DNA of 64,000 nucleotides. Origin: Streptosporangium saharense (lineage in GTDB: Bacteria; Actinomycetota; Actinomycetes; Streptosporangiales; Streptosporangiaceae). The stretch is taken from the NCBI RefSeq assembly GCF_014203715.1, contig NZ_JACHJP010000006.1:310001-374000 (forward strand), in the 5' to 3' direction. Made by a program: the position numbers and the translations under genes. Position 1 is the stretch's first letter. Each line of letters opens with the position of its first letter. The notes under the pieces are model-generated. The model ran no database searches and was not told the DNA's origin. It saw nothing but the letters and a program-made list of their open reading frames with translations. Below are positions 45,058 to 52,728 of this stretch, one piece after another.

Positions 45058-46661
45058 GCCTCATCGAGGTCGAGGACCTGCGTGTGACCTTCCCCAAGGC
45101 CGGGGTCGAGGCCGTCAGGGGGGTGAGCCTGTCGATCGCCGAGGGCGAGTGCGTGGCGATCGTCGGAGAGTCGGGATCGGGCAAGAGCGTCACCGCCAGG
45201 ACCCTGGTCGGACTGACCGGCCAGGGCGCTACCGTGACGGCCAGCCGGTTCGACGTCAGGGGCAGGGACGCCCGCCGCTTCGGACCCCGTGACTGGCGCA
45301 GGCTGCGGGGCCGCTTCGCCGGGCTCGTGCTCCAGGACGCCCTCGTCTCGCTCGACCCGCTGCGCACCGTCGGAGCGGAGATCGCCGAGGTGCTCGCCGC
45401 CCACGACGTCGTGCCGCGTGCGGGCCGTACGGAAAAGGTGCTCGAACTGCTCGACGCGGTCGGCGTGCCGGAACCGGAGCTGCGGGCCGCGCAGTACCCC
45501 CACCAGCTCTCCGGCGGGCTGCGCCAGCGCGCGCTGATCGCCTCGGCCATCGCGGCCGACCCGCCGCTGCTCATCGCGGACGAGCCGACCACCGCGCTCG
45601 ACGTCACCGTGCAGGCCCAGATCCTGCGCCTGCTGGCCGCGCGCAGAGCCGAGGGCACGGCGCTGCTGATGATCAGTCATGACTTGGCCGTCGTCTCCTC
45701 CATCGCCGACCGGGTGCTCGTCATGAAGGACGGCGTGGTCGTCGAGGAGGGACCGACCAACCGGGTGCTGTCCGCCCCCGAGCGGGACTACACCAGGCTG
45801 CTGCTGGCCGCCGTACCGTCCGCGGCTTCACGGGGCACCCGCCTGTCGGCCATCGCGACCGGTGGCGTCTCGCTGCGCGCCCCGCTGCCCGAGCGCAGGA
45901 TCGACCACGGCTCGCCGGTCGTCGAGGCCAGGGGCCTGACCGCCGAGTACGGCCGGCGCCGCGTGGTCGACGACGTCTCCTTCGAGGTCCACCCCGGCGA
46001 GACCGTCGGCATCGTGGGGGAGTCGGGCTCCGGCAAGACGACAGTCGCCCGGCTCGTCATGGGGCTGATGAAGCCCGTCGCCGGACAGGTGTGGCTGGAC
46101 GGCTCTCCCTGGTCGGGGCTGCCCGAGCGCGAACGCCGCCCCCGCCGCTCCGTCATCCAGGTGATCTCGCAGAACCCGCTGGACTCCTTCGACCCCCGCT
46201 ACACCGTCGGCCGTCTTGTCGCCGAACCCCTCGGCGGGCCGTGGAAGTCACGCGCGGCCAGGGTCGCCGAACTGCTCGAACGGGTCGGCCTGCCCGCGGA
46301 CCTCGCCGGACGCCACCCGAGAGGACTGTCCGGCGGTCAACGGCAACGGGTCGCCATCGCCAGGGCACTGGCCCCCAGGCCCCGGGTGCTCGTGTGCGAC
46401 GAGCCGGTCTCCGCACTTGACGTCTCGGTCCAGGCCCAGGTGCTCGACCTGCTCGGCGAGATCCAGGCGGCCGACGGAACCGCCCTGATCTTCATCTCGC
46501 ACGACCTGGGGGTGGTCCACCACATCAGCGACCGGGTGGTGGTCATGCGGGAGGGCCGGGTGGTCGAGGACGGCCACGTGGACGAGGTGTTCTTCCTGCC
46601 CAAACACGAGTACACAAAGGAACTCCTCGGCGCGGTCCCCAAACTCGCGACCACCCTTTAG
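45054..46661 (+). CDS. Peptide-type ABC transporter double ATPase (DppD-DppF fusion)
   Basis: The 535-residue protein contains two nucleotide-binding domains. The first has Walker A GESGSGKS, signature LSGGLRQR and Walker B LLIADEPT; the second has GESGSGKT, LSGGQRQR and VLVCDEPV. Fused ATPases of this kind serve a single importer. It is the last gene of the SAM-IV operon. No terminator hairpin is obvious in the 238 bp before galK. Confidence 0.93.
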   Translation: MSLIEVEDLRVTFPKAGVEAVRGVSLSIAEGECVAIVGESGSGKSVTARTLVGLTGQGATVTASRFDVRGRDARRFGPRDWRRLRGRFAGLVLQDALVSLDPLRTVGAEIAEVLAAHDVVPRAGRTEKVLELLDAVGVPEPELRAAQYPHQLSGGLRQRALIASAIAADPPLLIADEPTTALDVTVQAQILRLLAARRAEGTALLMISHDLAVVSSIADRVLVMKDGVVVEEGPTNRVLSAPERDYTRLLLAAVPSAASRGTRLSAIATGGVSLRAPLPERRIDHGSPVVEARGLTAEYGRRRVVDDVSFEVHPGETVGIVGESGSGKTTVARLVMGLMKPVAGQVWLDGSPWSGLPERERRPRRSVIQVISQNPLDSFDPRYTVGRLVAEPLGGPWKSRAARVAELLERVGLPADLAGRHPRGLSGGQRQRVAIARALAPRPRVLVCDEPVSALDVSVQAQVLDLLGEIQAADGTALIFISHDLGVVHHISDRVVVMREGRVVEDGHVDEVFFLPKHEYTKELLGAVPKLATTL

Positions 46662-46899
46662 GGGCTTTGCCCTGGTGCGTTTCCGGTCGAGGTCCCGGGT
46701 TCTGGCCTGGTCGGTTCCTCGGCGTTCTCCTGATCACTGCCGTGTTCCCGCGATGTTCCCGGCTCCTTGGCGCTGGCCGTTCTCTCGGTTCTCGCCGTGC
46801 TTTGGGCGTCTCTGCAGGCCGTCAAGCGCTTCTCGGCTCCTGGCTTGGCCGTTCCCTGAGCCAGAGGGTTCCTTGGTGGGCCGCAGGTTCTGAGGGATC
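46662..46899. other. Intergenic stretch between convergent genes
   Basis: The region is T- and G-rich with several short CC(T/G)TGG-type near-repeats. No gene or clear terminator is supported. Confidence 0.4.
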
Positions 46900-48018
46900 T
46901 TAAGCCAGGCGGCGGGCTCCGGCTGACGGGGTGGCCGGGTAGGTCTCGGGGGCGGCCCAGCCGCGCTCGGCGTAGGCGGCGGTCACCGAGTCGCGTACGG
47001 CCTCGACCCGCTCCTCGGGAACCAGCGTGATGACGGAGCCGCCGAAACCGCCCCCGGTCATCCTGGCGCCCCTGGCCCCGCCCCTGACCGACGCCTCGAC
47101 GGCCACGTCCAACTCCGGGCACGAGACCTGGAACTGGTCGCGCAGCGACAGGTGGGAGGCGTTCAGCAGCGCGCCGATCTCCCGTACGGCCCCGGCCCTC
47201 AGCAGCCCGATCAACGCCTCGACCCGGTGGTTCTCCGTCACGACGTGCTGGACGCGCCTACGCTCGTCACCGTCGAGTCTGCCGAGCGCGCCCGCCAGGT
47301 CCGTGACGTCGCGCAGCGAGGCCACCCCGAGGCGCTTGGCGGCGTTCTCACACTCCTGGCGGCGGCGGGCGTACTGCCCGTCGGCCAGCGCGTGACGCAC
47401 CCCGGTATTGATGATCAGCAGCCGCAATCCGTGCGCGGCCGGGTCGAACGGGACGTTCCTGGTGGCCAGGCTCCGGCAGTCCATGAACAGCGCCCTGCCC
47501 TCCTGGGCGAGCGCGGAGGCGGCCTGGTCCATGATCCCGCACGGCATGCCGACGAAGTCGTTCTCCGCCCTCCGCGCGGCCAGCGCGACCCCCATCCCGT
47601 CCAGGGCGAGGCCATACAGGTCGTTGAGCGCCACACAGACGGCCACCTCAAGCGCCGCGCTCGACGAGAGCCCCGCGCCCTGCGGCACGTCCCCGTCCAC
47701 GACCAGATCCGCGCCCCGCACCGGATGCCCGGCCTCGCGCAGCGCCCAGAACACCCCGGCGACGTAACGCGCCCACCCCTCGGCCTCGTCGAGGGTTCCG
47801 AGGGTCACGACCCCGTCCGCCTGCAGCGAGCGAAGCCTGACGACGTCGTCCTGCCGGGGAGAGACCGCCGCGGTGACCCCCCACGGGACGGCGAAGGGCA
47901 GCACGAACCCGTCGTTGTAGTCGGTGTGCTCACCGATCAGGTTCACCCGCCCGGGGGCGTGCCACACCCCCTCGGGCTCCGCCTGGAAGGTCTCACGAAA
48001 AGCCTCAACAACGCGCAT
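46900..48018 (-). CDS. galK: Galactokinase
   Basis: This 372-residue GHMP kinase has the galactokinase signature GRVNLIGEHTDYNDGFV, the ATP-binding loop PQGAGLSSSAA and the C-terminal GARMTGGGFGGSVI. It phosphorylates galactose at C1 for the Leloir pathway. Neither galT nor galE is present beside it in this window. ATG 48018 gives the standard N-terminus. Confidence 0.95.
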   Translation of the reverse strand: MRVVEAFRETFQAEPEGVWHAPGRVNLIGEHTDYNDGFVLPFAVPWGVTAAVSPRQDDVVRLRSLQADGVVTLGTLDEAEGWARYVAGVFWALREAGHPVRGADLVVDGDVPQGAGLSSSAALEVAVCVALNDLYGLALDGMGVALAARRAENDFVGMPCGIMDQAASALAQEGRALFMDCRSLATRNVPFDPAAHGLRLLIINTGVRHALADGQYARRRQECENAAKRLGVASLRDVTDLAGALGRLDGDERRRVQHVVTENHRVEALIGLLRAGAVREIGALLNASHLSLRDQFQVSCPELDVAVEASVRGGARGARMTGGGFGGSVITLVPEERVEAVRDSVTAAYAERGWAAPETYPATPSAGARRLA

Positions 48019-48171
48019 GATCGAACATCCTCCAACAAGGTTCCCCCGTAGGGTAGCGAGTCCGGCGAAACCCGGCGCCGCCGTTCAAGGTCACATCTTG
48101 GCCCCGTCCCGCTCGGCCGATGTGCGAACAGCGCCGACCTTTGGTTGAATGCGGCAGTACGGCGTGCGCGA

Positions 48172-48245
48172 GGGGCGGTAGCTCAGCCGGTTAGAGCAGG
48201 GGACTCATAATCCCTGGGTCGCGGGTTCGAGTCCCGCCCGCCCTA
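48172..48245 (+). tRNA. tRNA-Met (CAT), elongator type
   Basis: Acceptor GGGGCGG pairs with CCGCCCT (first pair G-U), the anticodon stem GGGGA/TCCCT encloses CTCATAA (anticodon CAT), and the T-arm is GCGGG-TTCGAGT-CCCGC with discriminator A. CCA is not encoded. A tRNA-Ile with lysidine-modified CAT cannot be fully excluded. Its 3' side is the probable edge of the accessory region that follows. Confidence 0.93.
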
Positions 48246-48297
48246 CCCTTCCGAGAAGTGCTTCTGACGTGGGCTTTCGCGGTCATGGATCTTCGTC

Positions 48298-48875
48298 GTG
48301 CTCCCGGCTTTCGCCGGTTGCCTGTGGGGGCTGTGCCGAATGCGTGCCGAAATTCCGGGGAGATCGGCTTCTCCCGCCAAGAGCCTCGAAGATCCGGCGC
48401 CTGGCCACTTCATCCTGCTCAAGGACGCCCCTGGCGTAGATCTGACGACATCTGGATTCTTCGTCCGCGAGCGGACAGGACGGCCAGTCGGGTTGCGCCC
48501 GCACTTGGAGGCCGCGTTCACCGAGCTGCCCGACGAGGCCGCGCTTCGAGAACGCGCCCGCACCATCGCGCACTCGGTCGAGGTCCTCGCCGAACTCGGG
48601 CTCGTTCAGTCAGCGAGCGTCCAGGTGAAGGTGCACAGGGCGTCGAGCCTGTTCAAGCTTGTACGTCCTGAACCGTTTTTGGGTTCTATCCGTTGCGTGA
48701 GCGGTCCCTGACGATCGACGGCGACAGCCACACCTTCTACGACGTCACCGGAAAGGACACCCCCTGTTCCACCACTCCGCAGGTCCGGACGACGCATCCC
48801 TGGGCTCGCAGTACGTACAGCAGGCACAAGTCTGGTTCGACAGCGTGTGGACCACATCGCCTACGAGCGTCCCGT
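48298..48875 (+). pseudogene. Multiply frameshifted gene, function unrecognised
   Basis: Three consecutive coding-like segments occupy three frames. The first (to ~48675) contains AALRERARTIAHSVEVLAEL, the second (~48678-48760) FYPLRERSLTIDGDSHTFYD, the third (~48764-48875) LFHHSAGPDDASLGSQYVQQ and AQVWFDSVW. Each junction falls in or near a short homopolymer (TTTTTGGG, CCCCC) and each needs one base added to restore frame. It is either a decayed gene or a site of sequence errors. The joined product is not a family I can name. Confidence 0.6.
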
Positions 48876-49552
48876 ATGAACGCCGACCTTGCGGAAGTGC
48901 TGCGGTCGGTGAAACACGTCCTGATCGACTTCGACGGCCCCATCTGCTCGGTCCTCGCCGGCCTTCCCGCGCCAGAGGTTGCCGAACGCCTGCGCGCAGC
49001 CGTGCTCTCCCACGGAGAGAGTGTGTCGACGAGCTGGGGGAGCGAGACCGATCCGCTCGCTCTTCTGCGGCGCATCAGCGTCGATCGTCCGGACCTGGGG
49101 GCGATGACGGATGCGGCGTTGACACGGTTGGAAGAAGAAGCTGTCCAACTCGCCCGACCAACTCCCGGGGGGAAGCTGTTCTCCGAGCCTGCGGCGATTC
49201 TGGCCGGACCGTCTGGCTGGTCAGCAACAACGCGAGCAGCGCTATCCAGGCCTATCTGAACGCGCATGATCTCAGCGGTCAGGTGGCGGGAGCCTTCGGC
49301 CGCGTCCCAGGCGATCCGGCATCGATGAAGCCCAGTCCCCGACTGCTGCTGGACGTCATGGACGCCGCTGGCTCTGTCCCTGCGGAGTGCGTCTTCATCG
49401 GCGACGCCGTACGAGACGTCGAAGCTGGTGATGCCGTTGGCATATCAACCATCGGGTACGCCAACAAGCCAGGGAAGGACACCTCCCTGGCAACTGCTGG
49501 CGCTGTGACGGTTGTGGGATCGATGAAGGTCATCGCAGATGCTCTGACTTGA
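48876..49552 (+). pseudogene. HAD-family hydrolase with a -1 frameshift
   Basis: ATG 48876 starts a HAD hydrolase: motif I VLIDFDGPIC is at the N-terminus. The second half, with motif II TVWLVSNNAS, the motif III Lys region SMKPSP and motif IV FIGDAVRDVEAGDAVG, lies in the next frame. The switch occurs at the G6 run 49167-49172, where one G appears to be missing. All catalytic motifs survive otherwise. It may be a recent pseudogene, a slippage-controlled gene or a sequencing error. Confidence 0.75.
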
Positions 49553-50271
49553 GCTGCGAGCTACATAAAGCACGCCTCTGAGTGAGAATTTTCTACACAA
49601 GTATCAAGTATTAAAGGCGGTCCGCCGCGTGCCAGACGGTCACCGCCGTGCTGCGGTTCTTCGGTCGGTCGTTGCTGACACCGCCCCGCGCGCCACCCGA
49701 TCCTGTCCAAAGCGATCAGCCAGTCACCCACCCCGTTACCAAGTCGGTGGTCCGCAGCAAACTCGGCCACTCACACACGGAAGGCGGCCCGTAGATCGAT
49801 TGGGGTGTCATCCAAGTCGAAAAGTGTTAGCCACCGCACACCGCAGGAGACTAATCCCTCTCACTTGTCCTGCACTGATCACAACCGGGCTCTTTGGTCC
49901 GTAGTCGGCATAGGCGGGGCGATCGGCATACTTCGGTTATGCCGTAAGGGGCTGGAGTCGATTGCTGCTGCGCTGCTTTCGACGCTCAGGCCTGGCGGCC
50001 CTGCGATTCGGGTCGGCTTGCCGCCGAGCAAGTGATCTTTATCTGTCGCATTGCGGTTTCTGGTCAATAGCTTGAGATTATTGACTGATCTTACGGCGAG
50101 TCCGGCGAACTCTGCTCGAGCTATTCGGCAAGGTAATAAAAATTCCGTTTTGTACCGAACCAGATTTGCCAATTTAAGTTGGCCGTAACGTTTCAGGCGG
50201 TCGGCGGATATACCGTCTGCCTTCACTTTGTCTACTCGGCAAGCAGCGCGATACCTGGAGGGAACGGGCGC
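49553..50271. other. Gene-poor, AT-richer stretch of the accessory region
   Basis: No convincing gene is found in about 720 bases. Base composition is visibly less GC-rich than the surrounding chromosome, especially 50030-50180. A short plus-strand run SVVRSKLGHSHTE (about 49745-49783) faintly resembles a tyrosine-recombinase C-terminal box but is too short to call. Confidence 0.5.
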
Positions 50272-50775
50272 GTGAGTGCACGAGACACGAACATCAAAGC
50301 GGCTTGGGTAGGGGCGGCCGCGACGGTTCTCGCGGCCGTCATCAGCCTGGTAGGAGTGCTCATCTTCAACTCTCGGGGCGAGAATCCGATGCGTGTCTCC
50401 CTCGCCTCGCCCACCTTCAAAAGCTCCCCGGATCATGGCTCCTCCATATTTTTCTCCGGGACGTGGACGGGAACCGCCACTCACCCCACGGCGGCCCTCG
50501 AATTTCCGGTGAACTTCTGGATACCGGACAGCATCCAGTCGGGAACCGAGTCGGGCGTGCTGCGGTGGGCTGAGGAACTACACTGTTTCGCTCGGTTGAG
50601 ATGGGTGGGAGGGGCGAATGAAAAGGCTACCCTAGATCTCAAAGAGGTGACCGGCAAGGGCTGTTACGCAGGAAGGCTGACGCTCGTCCGTCAGGCGGAC
50701 AACGAAATCTATTTCGAGGTCACCCGCCAAGGGGAGAGCGCTCCTCGATATCTCGGCCGATTGAGCCGCAAGTGA
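50272..50775 (+). CDS. Small membrane-anchored protein of unknown function
   Basis: GTG 50272 follows GGAGGG and gives 167 residues. They comprise a short N-terminus, one transmembrane helix (AAWVGAAATVLAAVISLVGV) and an external beta-rich domain with two Cys residues. Helix-plus-sensor-like outer domains of this layout are common in actinomycete hypothetical proteins. No family is recognised. It lies in the AT-richer accessory segment. Confidence 0.6.
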   Translation: MSARDTNIKAAWVGAAATVLAAVISLVGVLIFNSRGENPMRVSLASPTFKSSPDHGSSIFFSGTWTGTATHPTAALEFPVNFWIPDSIQSGTESGVLRWAEELHCFARLRWVGGANEKATLDLKEVTGKGCYAGRLTLVRQADNEIYFEVTRQGESAPRYLGRLSRK

Positions 50776-50945
50776 ACGGCCGCTAGAGTGATCACCATGG
50801 CGCGGTGGGCGGCGGTGCTTGTGCATTTGTGCTTGTAAAGAGCATGATTAGTTGGGGTTCTGCACTCTTCTCCAGAGATGTTTCCCTTTCGCTTCAACTG
50901 AATGAATTCGGCAGGCATGAGGGATGAAGTCGCGGGTGAGCGGGG

Positions 50946-50971
50946 GTGCTCCCCGCGTACGCGGGGTGACC
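50946..50971 (+). CRISPR. Single orphan type I-E-like CRISPR repeat
   Basis: GTGCTCCCCGCGTACGCGGG followed by GTGACC has the CCCCGCG/CGCGGGG palindrome and flanks of actinomycete type I-E repeats. No second repeat occurs 61 bp away on either side and no cas gene is in the window. It is probably a relic of an array or a transposed repeat. Confidence 0.6.
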
Positions 50972-51229
50972 ATTTCGGAGAATGGGCCATCTGCGGGCCG
51001 TTTGGGATCTACTAGTGATGACAGGCGACGGTAGGAGCTGACGGTCAGACAGCAAGCTCAGCGTGGCTGCGTACAGGTGCCTACGGGTAGTTGAGGTGGG
51101 ATGCCACTTCCTATGTAACAAGCCACTAGGAAGCTACAGGGCGATGCTGTGCCGAAGCGTCCTCCGATAGCCCTCAGCTGTGAGTGTTCTTGCAGATGGA
51201 AGGTGCGGTCGTAAGCTTTCGCGTCCGTG

Positions 51230-51242
51230 TCATAATCCCTGG
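51230..51242 (+). repeat. 13-nt copy of tRNA-Met anticodon-arm sequence, possible attachment-site remnant
   Basis: TCATAATCCCTGG is identical to tRNA-Met bases from the anticodon through the 3' anticodon stem. The following 16 bases match 10 of 16 with the T-arm (GAGTTCGGGAC against GGGTTCGAGTC). It lies 3.0 kb downstream of the tRNA. Integrating elements that target tRNA genes leave this kind of partial duplicate. Confidence 0.45.
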
Positions 51243-51525
51243 AGCGTGAGTTCGGGACTGCCTGCTCCGGCTCTTCGGGCCTTCTGGAAGTGCCCTTGAC
51301 CGGACTTTCATGGCCGGGCGCTTCCTGTGTTTCCGGTCGTGTGTTCCTGATTGCGGGTTGCGTCGGAGGTTTGAGGTGATCGTCGCCTTTCGCTGAGAAC
51401 CCTGCTGACCTGGTGTTTGACCGACCCGGGGCTCATGGGTGGGAGAGCCGGGTTCTTGCTTTTCGATAGGAAGCCTGGCTGGGATGACTATTGGCAGGGT
51501 TGGGTGTGAAATTTAGTGTCAGGGG

Positions 51526-52173
51526 ATGATGCGACGGATAGCTCTTCTGCTGATCTTCGGTCTTCTGGTTCTGAGTCCTGGGGCGGCGTTCGCCGAGGTG
51601 GGTGGGGTTCAGGCCACGCCCATCTACGTCGGGGACTCCTTCGGGCCCAACTGCGCGGTCGGGGCCACCGTGAAAGGGGGGTTCGTCACCTCCGGGAAGT
51701 GCGGTGCTCCGGGCCAGGTCATACGCACGTCGACCGGGGTGGTCGTGGGGACCGTTCGGGCCTCGACCTATCCCAATCCTTCCTCGGCCTGGGTCAGCGT
51801 GACCTCGGCCTGGGAGCCGGTCGGCGCCTACAGGTACTTCGGCGGTCAGAACATGCCGGTTCTCGGGAGCACCCCGGCCCCCGTCGGCTCCTCGGTCTGC
51901 GGGGTCAGCCCCACGACCGGATGGCGATGCGGCATCCTGCAGAGCAGGAACGTCTCGGTGTCCTTCCCCGACGGAACCCTGCACGGCCTGCTCCTGACCA
52001 ACATCTGCTTCGAGCCCGGCACCCCGCTGGGATCCCCCCTCTTCTCAGGCGGCCAGCTGCAGGGACTCCTGGTCGGTTTCTCCGGCAACTGCAGTTCGGG
52101 AGGCCGGTCCTACTACACGCCCATCAACGAGATCCTGCAGCGGTACGGCCTGACCCTGCTCACCTCCTCCTGA
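51526..52173 (+). CDS. Secreted catalytically dead S1E (streptogrisin-like) protease homologue
   Basis: A signal peptide (ALLLIFGLLVLSPGAAFA) leads into a chymotrypsin-fold domain of the streptogrisin family. Conserved Cys pairs are C43/C59, C125/C135 and C161/C189, and the runs VGSSVC, TTGWRCG and NVSVSFPDG are family-typical. All catalytic residues are replaced: GGFVTSGKCG has Lys58 for His, YPNPSSAW lacks the Asp, and EPGTPLGSPLF has Pro167 where GDSGG supplies Ser. There is no long propeptide. It is probably a binding protein or inhibitor-like decoy rather than a protease. Start 51526 or 51529. Confidence 0.8.
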   Translation: MMRRIALLLIFGLLVLSPGAAFAEVGGVQATPIYVGDSFGPNCAVGATVKGGFVTSGKCGAPGQVIRTSTGVVVGTVRASTYPNPSSAWVSVTSAWEPVGAYRYFGGQNMPVLGSTPAPVGSSVCGVSPTTGWRCGILQSRNVSVSFPDGTLHGLLLTNICFEPGTPLGSPLFSGGQLQGLLVGFSGNCSSGGRSYYTPINEILQRYGLTLLTSS

Positions 52174-52728
52174 CCTCCGAACGCGGGAGCGTGCCCGGGC
52201 GGGTGAAAGAGGGTAATCAGTCCTCATGAACGGAGGCCGAGTTCGATCGCCCACACCGAACCGGACGACGCGGAGGCGATGGACCGTGCTTGACGTGATC
52301 CCGCCGCCTTCTCCGTGCTGTTCGACCGGCACGCTCCCGCGCTCCACCGGTATGTGACGCAGACCGGGCAGATCGCTGGCCGACACCTTCCTCGCGGCCT
52401 TCCGCAGACTCGGGCGTTACGACACCGCCCACCGTGACGCCCGCCCGTGGCTGTACGGCATCGCCGTGCCGAGGTCAGGGCGTACCGGGGGTGGGGGAGA
52501 AGGGGTTGGGCGGCTGTTGGTTTGCGGTCAAATCGCCGGTGGATCGTACGGCGGGGCCGGGGGCTCACGGGTACGGTGGGGCGTTGGACACGGCGGTGGC
52601 CTGAGGCGTGAGTCGTTGGGGCTCGGCAGGATCGGTCTCCATGGCGGATCTTCCGTGCCGGGGGTCCCCGGAGGGCCAGGGCGAAGGTGAGTGTTGAGGC
52701 GGGGCGATGTGAAGGTGCGGAGAGTGTG
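52174..52728. other. Intergenic region with ECF sigma relic
   Basis: Apart from the sigma-factor relic, the stretch 52475-52728 is G-rich and shows no supportable gene. It probably carries the promoter of the ATPase/DUF4276 pair. Confidence 0.5.
52245..52470 (+). pseudogene. Relic of an ECF-type RNA polymerase sigma factor
   Basis: From 52297 one frame reads DPAAFSVLFDRHAPALHRYV, the region-2 start of ECF sigma factors. From 52370 the next frame reads SLADTFLAAFRRLGRYDTAH followed by RDARPWLYGIA. The intervening region 2 core is deleted, the frame is broken, and nothing of region 4 remains. It is a clear decayed gene. Confidence 0.75.

Larger units (their letters stand above)
50776..51525. 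other. Non-coding stretch with orphan CRISPR repeat and tRNA-like remnant
   Basis: No gene is supported over 750 bases. The stretch contains one CRISPR-type repeat (50946-50971) and a 13-nt copy of tRNA-Met sequence (51230-51242), both listed separately. The remainder shows no recognisable structure. Confidence 0.55.

Noticed and set aside
46662-46899. Short open frames downstream of the first ABC operon
   Set aside because: Trp/Ser/Arg-rich low-complexity translations on both strands without ribosome binding sites.
49745-49783. VVRSKLGHSHTE run as a tyrosine-recombinase remnant
   Set aside because: Only about ten residues resemble the LGHS box. No catalytic Arg, His or Tyr context was found, so it is not listed as an integrase relic.
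50709-50990. 93-residue minus-strand open frame near 50.8 kb
   Set aside because: Its N-terminus (SPRVRGEHPRSPA) is the usual translation of a type I-E CRISPR repeat, and the rest has no coding character.
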